A DNA stretch of 64,000 nucleotides from a virus, in the IMG/VR virus record IMGVR_UViG_3300020057_001232, positions 54,062 to 118,061 of that record; one strand, 5' to 3'. The position numbers and the translations under genes were made by a program. Positions 53,230-60,430 of this stretch are shown here, piece by piece; position 1 is the stretch's first letter; every line of letters starts with the position of its first letter. The notes under the pieces were generated by a model. That model saw only the letters and a list, made by a program, of their open reading frames with translations. It made no database searches and was not told the DNA's origin.

Positions 53230-55524
53230 TCATGCCGAACAGGCGACACAATCTTCTGGGTTATCTAAGGAACATGCCACTTCTTCGACCGGCGTCATTT
53301 CGATTTGCTTCGTAGTGACCTTCTGAGCCTGCATCGACGGCTTCGAGCGGAGGTAGTACATCATCGTCTTCAAGCCTTTGGAATGGCTATAGGCGTGCAT
53401 GGATGCGACCTGAGCTACCGTAGGATTAGCAAGGAAAAGGTTCATCGACTGCGACTGGTCAATGAACGCACCACGATCCGCCGCCATGTCGATGACGGTC
53501 TTCTGCGAAATCTCCCACACGGTTTTATAGATCTCTCTCACTTCGATAGGAATCTCGGGGATGACTTGGACGCTGCCACCACCCGAAATGATCTTATCAC
53601 GCATACTAGAGTTCCATAGACCTAGCTCCATCAATTTCTTTACGAGGTGCTTATTGACGACGATGTACTCACCAGAGAGCGTCTCACGCTTGTAGATGTT
53701 TGAGGTCTGAGCTTCAAACGCTTCGATGTTGTCGAAGATTTGAGCAGTGGACGCCGTAGGCATAGGTGCGACTAGAAGCGAGTTACGCAAACCGTGCTTC
53801 TTAATTTTCTCTTTCAGACCTGCCCAATCGTACTCAGCACTAGGCTCAACGTCCCACATGTCGAACTGCAAAATGCCTTCTGACGCAGGCGACCCTTTGA
53901 AAGTTGAGTAAGCGCCGTCTTTTTCAGCAATCTCACACGACGCCTCAAGTGCTGCGAAGTAAAGCGCCTCAAAGATGTCTCGGTTGAGCTTGCGAGCTTC
54001 CGGCGATTCAAACGGCATGTCTAACATGAAGAAGACATCTGCTAGACCTTGCACGCCGATACCAATCGGACGGTGTTTGTTGTTGGAGTTAGAAGTCTTC
54101 TTGTTGGGGTAGAAGTTTTTGTCGATGACCCTATTTAGAAACTTAACTGTGGTCTTTACCACCTTCTTCAAACCTTCGAAGTCAAATGTTCCATTAACTA
54201 CATGCTTAGGTAGACACTGTGAAGCGAGGGTGCAAACCGCAGTCTCGTCGTCGTTACTGACCTCAACAATCTCCGTACAAAGGTTTGAACTTTCGATGAT
54301 GCCGATGTTTTTCTGATTGGACTTCTTATTGATGGAGTCTTTGTTGAGCATGTAAGGCACACCGGTTTCAATCTGCGCTTGGACGATCTGCGAGAAAAGG
54401 TCTCTAGCTAAGACTTGTTTCTTGTAGCGGCTTTCCGCTTCGTACTTGCAATACAGCTCTTCAAACTCTTTGCCGTAGACTTTGTTGAGTCCTGGGCATT
54501 CGTGCGGACACATCAAAGACCACACACCGTCGTTTTTGACTCTTTCCATGAAGAGGTCAGAAACCCACAAAGCTAAAAAGAGGTCACGGCAGCGGATCTT
54601 GTCTTCGCCTGTGTTGTATTTCAATTTGATGAAGTCTTCGATGTCGGCGTGCCACGTCTCTAAGTAGACCGCCACTGATCCCTTGCGCTTGCCACCTTGG
54701 TTGACGTAGCGAGCGGTCTCGTTCCACAGACGGAGCATGGGGACTAAGCCCTCGGAGTGACCGTTGGTGCCTGCTATGCGGCTTCCTCTTGCACGAATGT
54801 TATGGACGTGGATGCCAATGCCTCCGGCGTACTTACTGATCTGAGCGGTCTCCCAAAGTGAGCTGTAGATACCCTCAAGGCTGTCGTCACTGCGGATAGC
54901 CAAAAGGTAGCAGGAGGCAAGCTGAGGACGGATCGTACCCGCATTGAAAAGCGTCGGCGTGGCGTGGGTGTATTTCCCCGTAGAGATCAAGTCGTAGAGT
55001 TCAAGCACGTCTTCGATGCTGTCGCCACCGAGCGCAAGAGCCACCCGCATCCAAAGATGCTGCGGACGCTCAACGATCTTACTATTGGCTTTCAGGAGGT
55101 AGCTGCGCTCCAAAGTCTTGAAGCCGAAGTAGGTAAAGTCAAAGTCCCGCTCGTACTTGATGTGCTTCTCGATGTCTTTACCGTGATGCTTCAAGATCTT
55201 GATGAAGTCATTTCCGATTACGCCAGCTTTGCTAAGATCCTTCATCGACTGATAAAAGTTCTTGGTGTTCTTGTGGAGGTTGGACACCGCAATGCGGGAA
55301 GCAAGCCGAGAATAGTCAGGGTGCTCCGTCGTAAGCATAGCGGCGGTCTCGGCGAGAAGCGTGTCGATCTCCGACGAAGTGATCTTATCGTAAAGACCTG
55401 ACACGACTTTTTGGGCAATGACTGCTGAGTCTACGGCGAGGTCTTTGGCGACCGCACGGACTCGAAACAGAACTTTGTCAAATTGAACATCTTCGAGAGC
55501 GCCTGAACGCTTCACGACTTGCAT
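53230..55524 (-). CDS. nrdA: Ribonucleotide reductase class I, large subunit
   Basis: 764 aa. An N-terminal ATP-cone (KRSGALEDVQFDKV) regulates activity. Active-site features: SNLCTEI with redox Cys, LASQCLP, the late PTASTAQI loop, and a C-terminal CVACSA (CxxC) for thioredoxin reduction. It reduces ribonucleoside diphosphates to deoxy forms. Type is eukaryotic-like class I. With nrdB and DHFR it supplies DNA precursors during infection. Confidence 0.95.
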   Translation of the reverse strand: MQVVKRSGALEDVQFDKVLFRVRAVAKDLAVDSAVIAQKVVSGLYDKITSSEIDTLLAETAAMLTTEHPDYSRLASRIAVSNLHKNTKNFYQSMKDLSKAGVIGNDFIKILKHHGKDIEKHIKYERDFDFTYFGFKTLERSYLLKANSKIVERPQHLWMRVALALGGDSIEDVLELYDLISTGKYTHATPTLFNAGTIRPQLASCYLLAIRSDDSLEGIYSSLWETAQISKYAGGIGIHVHNIRARGSRIAGTNGHSEGLVPMLRLWNETARYVNQGGKRKGSVAVYLETWHADIEDFIKLKYNTGEDKIRCRDLFLALWVSDLFMERVKNDGVWSLMCPHECPGLNKVYGKEFEELYCKYEAESRYKKQVLARDLFSQIVQAQIETGVPYMLNKDSINKKSNQKNIGIIESSNLCTEIVEVSNDDETAVCTLASQCLPKHVVNGTFDFEGLKKVVKTTVKFLNRVIDKNFYPNKKTSNSNNKHRPIGIGVQGLADVFFMLDMPFESPEARKLNRDIFEALYFAALEASCEIAEKDGAYSTFKGSPASEGILQFDMWDVEPSAEYDWAGLKEKIKKHGLRNSLLVAPMPTASTAQIFDNIEAFEAQTSNIYKRETLSGEYIVVNKHLVKKLMELGLWNSSMRDKIISGGGSVQVIPEIPIEVREIYKTVWEISQKTVIDMAADRGAFIDQSQSMNLFLANPTVAQVASMHAYSHSKGLKTMMYYLRSKPSMQAQKVTTKQIEMTPVEEVACSLDNPEDCVACSA

Positions 55525-55832
55525 ATAGACTCCTTAGCTGCCTGCTGCTGGTGTTTTAGTGATAGTAACTGAAAACTTTAGGGCAATCACCGATGGTTCT
55601 CAAGCAGAAGTTAAAAACAAATGACCAGAAGAATACTGGACCACAGAATCTATGAAATCAGAGGTGGAAGCGGCAGTACGGGGTCGGCGATAGCCATTGA
55701 TTTTATTGATCTTTTTGCTTATTGAAAAAGAACGGTTCTGTAACAAATACAACTTGCCTACCCACGTCTACTGTGGTAGTTGGAGGGCACAAACTGTGTG
55801 TTTTCAATTATTTTAAGAAGGCTACAAATCAG
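55525..55832. other. Intergenic region between nrdA and the HTH gene
   Basis: About 300 bases between divergent genes. It holds a possible 34-aa frame (55621-55725, plus) without a good ribosome site, TTGATT/TATTGA at about 55697-55725 as a weak promoter-like pair, and a hairpin CTACCCAC/GTGGTAG at 55758-55780. No gene is supported. Confidence 0.4.
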
Positions 55833-56378
55833 ATGTACAACTACCTAAACGAGCGGAATATCAAGTCGATCAAGAAGAAGTTGATGAAGGGCATGTCTCT
55901 GACAGAGGTTGCCGAAGACTATGAAACTTCGGTAAGCAACATCGGTCACATAGTCAGCGGCAAGAGCTGGGCAGACATCGTTGTTCCGGGCTTCAAGCAG
56001 TGGCAAAAGAAGAGAGCGACGTTAAAGCTAAAGCGTCGGGAAGCTAGACTTGAAGTAAAGAAGCCCCGCAAGGCAGCCGTTAAGACGGCTAAACGTAAGA
56101 AGAAAGTCGTTGCCCGCAAGGTCAAAGAGGTCGAAGTCAAAGCTCCCGTGGTGAAAAAGACCCCGCTTCTAAAGAAGATGAAGGCGAAGACCAAGAAGAA
56201 GGTCGTAGAGTTCCTTCCTAAGGGAGCGGAAGCCCTGCCCGACGTTCTTCAAGAGCTTCAAGCCGCAACACCTTTAGAGAACTTGGTGATCCGCCTCCGT
56301 AAGAAGACCAAAAAGAAGGCTGACGTTCCACAACTCGAAGCAGCTTCAACCGAAGAAGACACCGACTCGGTTGGCTAA
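55833..56378 (+). CDS. Lys-rich protein with N-terminal HTH
   Basis: 181 aa from ATG 55833. Residues 10-45 (KKKLMKGMSLTEVAEDYETS, then HIVSGKSW) resemble the HTH of phage/host DNA-binding proteins. Residues ~65-130 consist largely of Lys, Arg, Val and Ala repeats, like histone H1 tails. May coat DNA or regulate transcription. Ends before a terminator. Confidence 0.65.
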   Translation: MYNYLNERNIKSIKKKLMKGMSLTEVAEDYETSVSNIGHIVSGKSWADIVVPGFKQWQKKRATLKLKRREARLEVKKPRKAAVKTAKRKKKVVARKVKEVEVKAPVVKKTPLLKKMKAKTKKKVVEFLPKGAEALPDVLQELQAATPLENLVIRLRKKTKKKADVPQLEAASTEEDTDSVG

Positions 56379-56390
56379 AACAATTACTAG

Positions 56391-56425
56391 AAACCCCGAA
56401 ATCGTTCTCGGGGTTTTTGTCTTTT
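56391..56425 (+). terminator. Rho-independent terminator
   Basis: AAACCCCGA stem pairs with TCGGGGTTT, followed by TTGTCTTTT. Ends the HTH gene transcript. Confidence 0.85.
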
Positions 56426-56440
56426 CACAGGATTATGTAG

Positions 56441-56743
56441 ATGTCTTTTCACCACCGAACGGTTGCCAAGCAAGAGTTGGAAATCCCCATCTCCCTAACG
56501 ACACGCATCATGCTTTTCATTGGTATGAGGAGAGTCTATCTCGTCTTAGATCCATTCAAATGCACGCACTTCATTGTCTTTAGACCTCAAGACGTAAAAG
56601 ACAACCCTGTCTTAGGCGTGATGTCGTTTCAATGGTCTAAGGGAGCTTTCAATAGAGAGCCCGTAAAAGTCGTCATCGAAGCGGGGCAAGCGATTGTTCC
56701 AAAGCCCGTCCTCAGCTTGGTCCCTAAAACCGTCTCGGAATAA
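56441..56743 (+). CDS. Hypothetical protein, 100 aa
   Basis: A small beta-rich protein with a hydrophobic centre. Converges with and overlaps by 20 bases the minus-strand gene at 56724. No family recognised. Confidence 0.55.
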   Translation: MSFHHRTVAKQELEIPISLTTRIMLFIGMRRVYLVLDPFKCTHFIVFRPQDVKDNPVLGVMSFQWSKGAFNREPVKVVIEAGQAIVPKPVLSLVPKTVSE

Positions 56744-56924
56744 CTCTACGGAAACGTTCTTTGGTTTCTTTAAGAACGTCTTCCTTAGGCGTAACGACGG
56801 CGTTGCCTGCCCTTAAGGCGTCGAGTTCAGCTCGTGCAATTTCGTACTTACGAGCTTGCTCGACCCTTTCGGCGTCTTCCTTCGCTGTACGGTCTGCTAA
56901 TACTTTGTTCTCGGTGTCTGTCAT
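56724..56924 (-). CDS. Small charged helical protein, 66 aa
   Basis: Predominantly charged helix (RVEQARKYEIARAELDALRA). Located just downstream of the permuted-tRNA terminator on the same strand. Unknown. Confidence 0.5.
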   Translation of the reverse strand: MTDTENKVLADRTAKEDAERVEQARKYEIARAELDALRAGNAVVTPKEDVLKETKERFRRVIPRRF

Positions 56925-56935
56925 TTCTTCTCCAG

Positions 56936-56968
56936 GTCAAAAAGAAACCCCTCCGTTAAGAGGGGTTA
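56936..56968 (-). terminator. Terminator after permuted tRNA-Phe element
   Basis: On the minus strand, AACCCCTC and GAGGGGTT form an 8-bp stem followed by TTCTTTTTG. It lies seven bases after the outer helix of the tRNA element, so that RNA ends here. Confidence 0.85.
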
Positions 56969-56974
56969 AATTGA

Positions 56975-57112
56975 GAGTTCAAGTAGATCCGGCATTTTTT
57001 GCTTTTGTGCCTGTATTTCAAACGGGTGACTTAACCACTTGTCTACTTTCCCCGAAGAGAAAGGTTGGATTCGAACCAACGGTATGCTTGTAAGCCGAAG
57101 CTGGGGGAACTC
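56975..57112 (-). ncRNA. tRNA-enclosing structured RNA element, copy 2
   Basis: Minus strand. Outer helix GAGTTC (57112-57107)/GAACTC (56980-56975). Inner helix TTCGGC (57099-57094)/GCCGGA (56993-56988; one G-T pair). Between are CCCC and CAGC on one side and ACTTG on the other; ACAAGC follows the inner strand. Compared with copies 1 and 3 both helices differ in sequence and keep pairing. It encloses the permuted tRNA at 57010-57080. Directly downstream of the small gene 57141-57329 and ends before a terminator. Confidence 0.8.
57010..57080 (-). tRNA. Circularly permuted tRNA-Phe (GAA)
   Basis: Order on the minus strand: T-arm GTTGG-TTCGAAT-CCAAC, acceptor 3' strand CTTTCTC, loop TTCG, acceptor 5' strand GGGAAAG (7 of 7 pairs, one G-T), TA, D-arm GAC-AAGTGGTTAA-GTC, A, anticodon arm CCCGT-TTGAAAT-ACAGG (one mismatch). 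The anticodon is GAA with T33. Joining the RNA ends in the variable region would rebuild a full tRNA, then the UUCG loop must be cut out and CCA added. Discriminator would be U. No linear T-arm exists downstream. Confidence 0.8.
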
Positions 57113-57140
57113 GTACAAATAAGTGTACACGAGGTCAAAA

Positions 57141-57329
57141 TCAAACACCATACTTTATTCGTCTAGCCCAAATACCGCCGAAGCCACTACAGTTACCAGC
57201 AGTGAAGGTGGCGAAGGCATTGACCGTAGTCGTGTCGGGGTCAGTCGAAGGCAGTGTCACCGTCCTCGTCGTGTTGAAATAGTTGATGTCGTTCGCAGAG
57301 GAAAGAAGCGTGACGTTGGCGTTAGCCAA
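57141..57329 (-). CDS. Small hypothetical protein, 62 aa
   Basis: Thr/Asn/Ala-rich, beta-type composition similar to phage fibre fragments. Stops 28 bases before the permuted tRNA element, and may be transcribed with it. No function recognised. Confidence 0.5.
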   Translation of the reverse strand: MANANVTLLSSANDINYFNTTRTVTLPSTDPDTTTVNAFATFTAGNCSGFGGIWARRIKYGV

Positions 57330-57414
57330 AAACGCTGACTTAAGGAAATGTCTTTCATTCCCGGTTCAACAAACACGGCTTCGCAATTTCCTGACGGTTA
57401 CACTGGTCTTGGAC

Positions 57415-57470
57415 TTGACATCCTCCCCACGGCTAAAGCAGGGGGTTTTACGCTGAGTTTCGATAAAGAT
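57415..57470 (-). repeat. IS200/IS605 right-end-like hairpin, intergenic copy
   Basis: Identical in all 56 bases to 47674-47729, ten kilobases away. Sits in the gap between the small gene at 57141 and the second permuted tRNA element. The identity suggests a recent copying event. No transposase near. Confidence 0.75.
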
Positions 57471-57543
57471 TGCAGTGGAATAGGACTGCTATAAAATCTT
57501 TAGGAAGTGGGGAAGGAGTTAGAAGCAGGAAAAGGGTGTAGAA

Positions 57544-57680
57544 CGGTTCAAGTAATGTACGCAAAATTCTTTGCCAGAAAGTATGAGTTTCTGTGCCCTA
57601 CCATTGGGCGAGTTCCCCACAGTGAGGGGAGCCCAGGAATCGAACCTAGATTTGCTTGTATGCGTTCGTCGGGGGAACCG
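57544..57680 (-). ncRNA. tRNA-enclosing structured RNA element, copy 3
   Basis: Minus strand. Outer helix CGGTTC (57680-57675)/GAACCG (57549-57544), inner helix ACGCA (57665-57661)/TGCGT (57563-57559). Conserved CCCC, ACAAGC and TACTTG are in the same places as in copies 1 and 2. Encloses the permuted tRNA at 57575-57649. It lies 57 bases after the stop of the gene at 57738. No standard terminator was seen after it. Confidence 0.8.
57575..57649 (-). tRNA. Circularly permuted tRNA with CAT anticodon
   Basis: Order: T-arm CTAGG-TTCGATT-CCTGG, acceptor 3' strand GCTCCCC, linker TCACTGT, acceptor 5' strand GGGGAAC (6 of 7 pairs), TC, D-arm GCCC-AATGGTA-GGGC, anticodon arm CAGAAA-CTCATAC-TTTCTG. 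Loop geometry puts CAT (Met or Ile2) at 57583-57585 with T33. One extra base lies between the D- and anticodon arms. The same gene order as the permuted tRNA-Phe but different sequence in every stem, so it is an independent gene, not a recent copy. Confidence 0.78.
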
Positions 57681-57737
57681 ATCTACAAAATAAGCCTAAC
57701 GTAAGTTCTTACTGGTTGTCAAACTCTTTTGTGGCTC

Positions 57738-57956
57738 TTAAGCAAGACTATCAAAAACTTCCTTCACACCGTCCCAATAGTCAGCCGTATATTTGGTGTG
57801 GTCAAAGTCTTCCCCGTCTAAGTTCTCGACGAGCATCATATTGAGGTTGTCGTTAAGTTTCTTGTCGAGATCTTTTGCAAGCTCGGAAGCGATCTCTTGC
57901 CCCGCTTTGAAGCCTGGACTTTGTTCGGCTGCCGTAATTTTTTTACAAAAACGCAT
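57738..57956 (-). CDS. Small acidic hypothetical protein, 72 aa
   Basis: ATG 57956 overlaps the stop of the CarD-like gene (TGATG); GTG 57959 is an alternative. Helical and acidic. Co-transcribed with CarD-like and probably with the permuted tRNA element downstream. Confidence 0.6.
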   Translation of the reverse strand: MRFCKKITAAEQSPGFKAGQEIASELAKDLDKKLNDNLNMMLVENLDGEDFDHTKYTADYWDGVKEVFDSLA

Positions 57957-58489
57957 CACTTTACCACTTTAAGATGACTGCGCTCTTCCTTAGGAAAGAG
58001 CTTGGCGTTGATAGCACTTTCTACATCTGCCGCCGACTTCTTAAGAACGAGACCTAGCTCTTCTGAGACCAAGCTCATTGACTTATCAAACATCTTCAAT
58101 TCGCCATACGAAAAGTCTTTGTGACTTTTGATACCTGCTAGCTCCATAAGCACTTCGGCGTGATCCTTTGCAGATCCAGTACGAAGCTTATCCATCAAGT
58201 CTCTGAATTGGCGATTCCAAGTCGTAGGACTAGAGTCCTTCGCTTTGATTGAATTGAAAATGCTTTTAGCTTCCGTCTCGGAGATCAGCTTACGGAGCAT
58301 TTCGGCTTCTCTGCCTGGAAGAACGATCAGCGTTGCCGAAGAGTCCGTGATCTTCACGACGATCTTACCCTCTTCAACCTTAGTGATCTTGCCAACGCCG
58401 TGAGCGGGAACAACTACGTCTTCACCGACTTTGTAAGTCGCAGCGGCGACGACGGTGTACTTAGCGGTGATTTTCTTTCTGACGGTCAT
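57956..58489 (-). CDS. CarD-like transcription regulator
   Basis: 177 aa. Residues 15-60 (YKVGEDVVVPAHGVGKITKV followed by GKIVVKI) form the Tudor-like RNA-polymerase-interacting domain of CarD/CdnL proteins, and the C-terminal ~100 residues are helical with basic stretches. CarD binds the RNA polymerase beta subunit and stabilises open promoter complexes. In a phage it may retune host polymerase. Upstream region is divergent with the gene at 58551. Confidence 0.8.
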   Translation of the reverse strand: MTVRKKITAKYTVVAAATYKVGEDVVVPAHGVGKITKVEEGKIVVKITDSSATLIVLPGREAEMLRKLISETEAKSIFNSIKAKDSSPTTWNRQFRDLMDKLRTGSAKDHAEVLMELAGIKSHKDFSYGELKMFDKSMSLVSEELGLVLKKSAADVESAINAKLFPKEERSHLKVVK

Positions 58490-58550
58490 AGCTGTGCCCT
58501 TTTGGTAGATTCACTTTCAAACTAATCTTCAACTTATTAAGGAAAGTTAT

Positions 58551-58799
58551 ATGCGTAAGGAAGTCATCGCTCTAGGTCAGCATCTCCAAGTTCTCGAAGA
58601 CGCCCGCCGTGCAGGTATCGTATTCGCAGGAAAACTCCGCTCGCTTGCGGCTGATGTTAAGCAGTCTGAGATCAGCGAAAAAGTCTTACAAGAATTTGAA
58701 CAATTTAAAAAAAGTATCAAAAAAGGTCATGAAGTATCAGAAGAGCTAGCCGCTAAGTATTTCCTTAAAGGATTTCAAGAAAGCTACTTCGACGATTAA
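58551..58799 (+). CDS. Small helical hypothetical protein, 82 aa
   Basis: AAGGAAAG precedes ATG 58551. Mostly helix, charged, no motif. Divergent from carD-like gene with about 60 bases between, which must hold both promoters. Confidence 0.6.
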   Translation: MRKEVIALGQHLQVLEDARRAGIVFAGKLRSLAADVKQSEISEKVLQEFEQFKKSIKKGHEVSEELAAKYFLKGFQESYFDD

Positions 58800-58932
58800 T
58801 GGTAAGCCATAACCCGCAGTATTACCTAGCTTCCTGTGGATAACCTGTGGGTAACTAACTCCTTGAAAATTGCTAGAAATTCGACTACAAGTCCCCCATC
58901 GTCCAAAGCTATTGGTAAAAGGGAGTTTGTCG

Positions 58933-60123
58933 TTGGGTGTTCAAAATTTCAGCAGCAGCGGCGAGGCTTCGGTTGAGCTTTGGGGAGCCAAAGCTTTTCG
59001 TCTTTTTGAAGCTCGACACTTCTTCTCACACCCCGGCTTCGTCATCACATCGGACGAAAGCCTCACCGTCTTTAAAGAACTAGGCATTGATGCTTTATTA
59101 AGCAGCTTAGATCCCGAAAACCTCGACGAGCTGCTTTTGGTAAGTAGTAAAATCAAGGATCTCGTGGCTGGTTATCCTTTCCCCTCAAGGCTTTCAGAGG
59201 AACTCTCTGGGATTTCCCAGAACAAACGTATTGAATACGCCGTTCGGTCCTCGGCAGTGCTTGAAGATACGCCTCGGCTGAGCTTCGCCGGGCAGTACGA
59301 CAGCTACTTGCATGTCCACCGCAGGGAGCTTGCAGACTACGTTAAGCTCGTTTGGGCATCGCTTTACAGCGCCCGTGCGATCAGCTACCGGCATCACAAC
59401 AACTTGCCTAAGAGTGGGCATTCGATTGCGGTTTTGATCCAAGAGATGTTTGACGGTGTGAGTGGTGTTCTTTTTACGGTGAACCCCGACACGGCTGCTA
59501 ACGAGCTTTTTATCCAAGCTGCTTGGAACGGTGTCGTCAACGGCAAGAGTAATGCTTCGACCTTTATAGTCAAAGATGTCAGCGAGATCAGGGAGCACGC
59601 TCCTTACTTGACTAAGACGGACGTTCAAAGCTTGTACGTCTACGCTCATTGTCTTATGAAGAAATTCGGTCCTGAGCTTGACATCGAGTGGGTAAAAAGT
59701 GAACAGCTCGGCATCATCCCCCTTCAAGTCAGACCTCTTACCAAAGTTAGCTCGGGCACGGTTTATATCCCTTCCAACGGTCAGATCCCTATTTTGATCG
59801 GAGCTGGGATTGGAATGGGGATAACAAGGGGTGAAGTGTACAAACCTGAATCACCATTTGACAAAAACTTTAAACCGGGCTTCATTCTAGTGGCTCGTGA
59901 CACTAGCCCTGATTGGGAACCTCTTATGAGGTTGGCGTCTGCCATCGTAACGGACCACGGCTGCCGGACCTCACACGCAGCTCTCGTTGCGGCTGAGATG
60001 GCTCTGCCTGCGGTTGTGGGTACCAGCGATGCTACTACGTCGCTAGCGAACGGTCAGGTAATTAGTTTGGAAATTTCCGAATCGTTAGGATTCGTTTTTG
60101 GAGGACGGACACACCATGGGTAG
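58933..60123 (+). CDS. PEP synthase-like protein without the PEP barrel
   Basis: About 396 aa from TTG 58933, seven bases after GGGAG. Residues ~1-285 resemble the ATP-grasp domain of PEP synthase/pyruvate phosphate dikinase (GAKAFRLFEA, EYAVRSSAVLEDT, SFAGQYDSYL, DIEWV). Residues ~300-390 are the swivelling phospho-His domain, with VTDHGCRTSHAALVAAEM including the catalytic His. The PEP/pyruvate TIM barrel is missing, as in stand-alone two-domain phosphotransferases. It may phosphorylate a small molecule or protein. Overlaps the next gene. Confidence 0.75.
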   Translation: MGVQNFSSSGEASVELWGAKAFRLFEARHFFSHPGFVITSDESLTVFKELGIDALLSSLDPENLDELLLVSSKIKDLVAGYPFPSRLSEELSGISQNKRIEYAVRSSAVLEDTPRLSFAGQYDSYLHVHRRELADYVKLVWASLYSARAISYRHHNNLPKSGHSIAVLIQEMFDGVSGVLFTVNPDTAANELFIQAAWNGVVNGKSNASTFIVKDVSEIREHAPYLTKTDVQSLYVYAHCLMKKFGPELDIEWVKSEQLGIIPLQVRPLTKVSSGTVYIPSNGQIPILIGAGIGMGITRGEVYKPESPFDKNFKPGFILVARDTSPDWEPLMRLASAIVTDHGCRTSHAALVAAEMALPAVVGTSDATTSLANGQVISLEISESLGFVFGGRTHHG

Positions 60124-60430
60124 CGGTAAAGACAACATGAAGACGACGGCAGCGGCGGACCCCAAAGGAGCGGACACGCTCTTAGGTAAGCTGACAAATT
60201 GGACCAGCAAGAAAGGTGGCGGCAAACCGAAAACAGCAGAGAACTTTGCTGATAACGTCGCCAACGCCCACGCCAAGCTTCAGACTTTGCTTGCGACGAA
60301 GAAAGCCGATCTCCTTAACGAAAAAAACCGTGAGGACTATAACCGCCAAGCTGTGGCAATTTTAAACACGATGAACCATCACCTCGAAGACACGATGGAT
60401 TTGATCTGTGAGTATGCGGAGTTGACATGA
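60116..60430 (+). CDS. Hypothetical protein, 104 aa
   Basis: ATG 60116 with GGAGG upstream overlaps the TAG stop of the PEP-synthase-like gene. Low-complexity basic start, then helices. Coupled by ATGA to the zinc-ribbon gene. Confidence 0.6.
   Translation: MGSGKDNMKTTAAADPKGADTLLGKLTNWTSKKGGGKPKTAENFADNVANAHAKLQTLLATKKADLLNEKNREDYNRQAVAILNTMNHHLEDTMDLICEYAELT

Noticed and set aside
57084-57120. TTGTA/TACAA helix near the permuted tRNAs
   Set aside because: Pairs in copies 2 and 3 but not in copy 1, and shows no compensating changes, so not listed as a conserved helix.
57010-57649. Two-piece tmRNA
   Set aside because: Both have clear anticodon arms with T33 and full D-arms, and no tag reading frame.
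56975-57680. Group I intron halves around a permuted tRNA
   Set aside because: The flanks are only about 30-45 bases per side, too short for the conserved group I core, and no P3-P8 elements were found.
56975-57680. HDV/theta-like ribozyme
   Set aside because: Helix order is partly similar, but P3 and the catalytic C region were not found, and the inner helix conflicts with that fold. Left open as an experiment.
57507-57844. Plus-strand small frames over the second permuted tRNA
   Set aside because: No ribosome sites, and composition matches antisense of the tRNA element.
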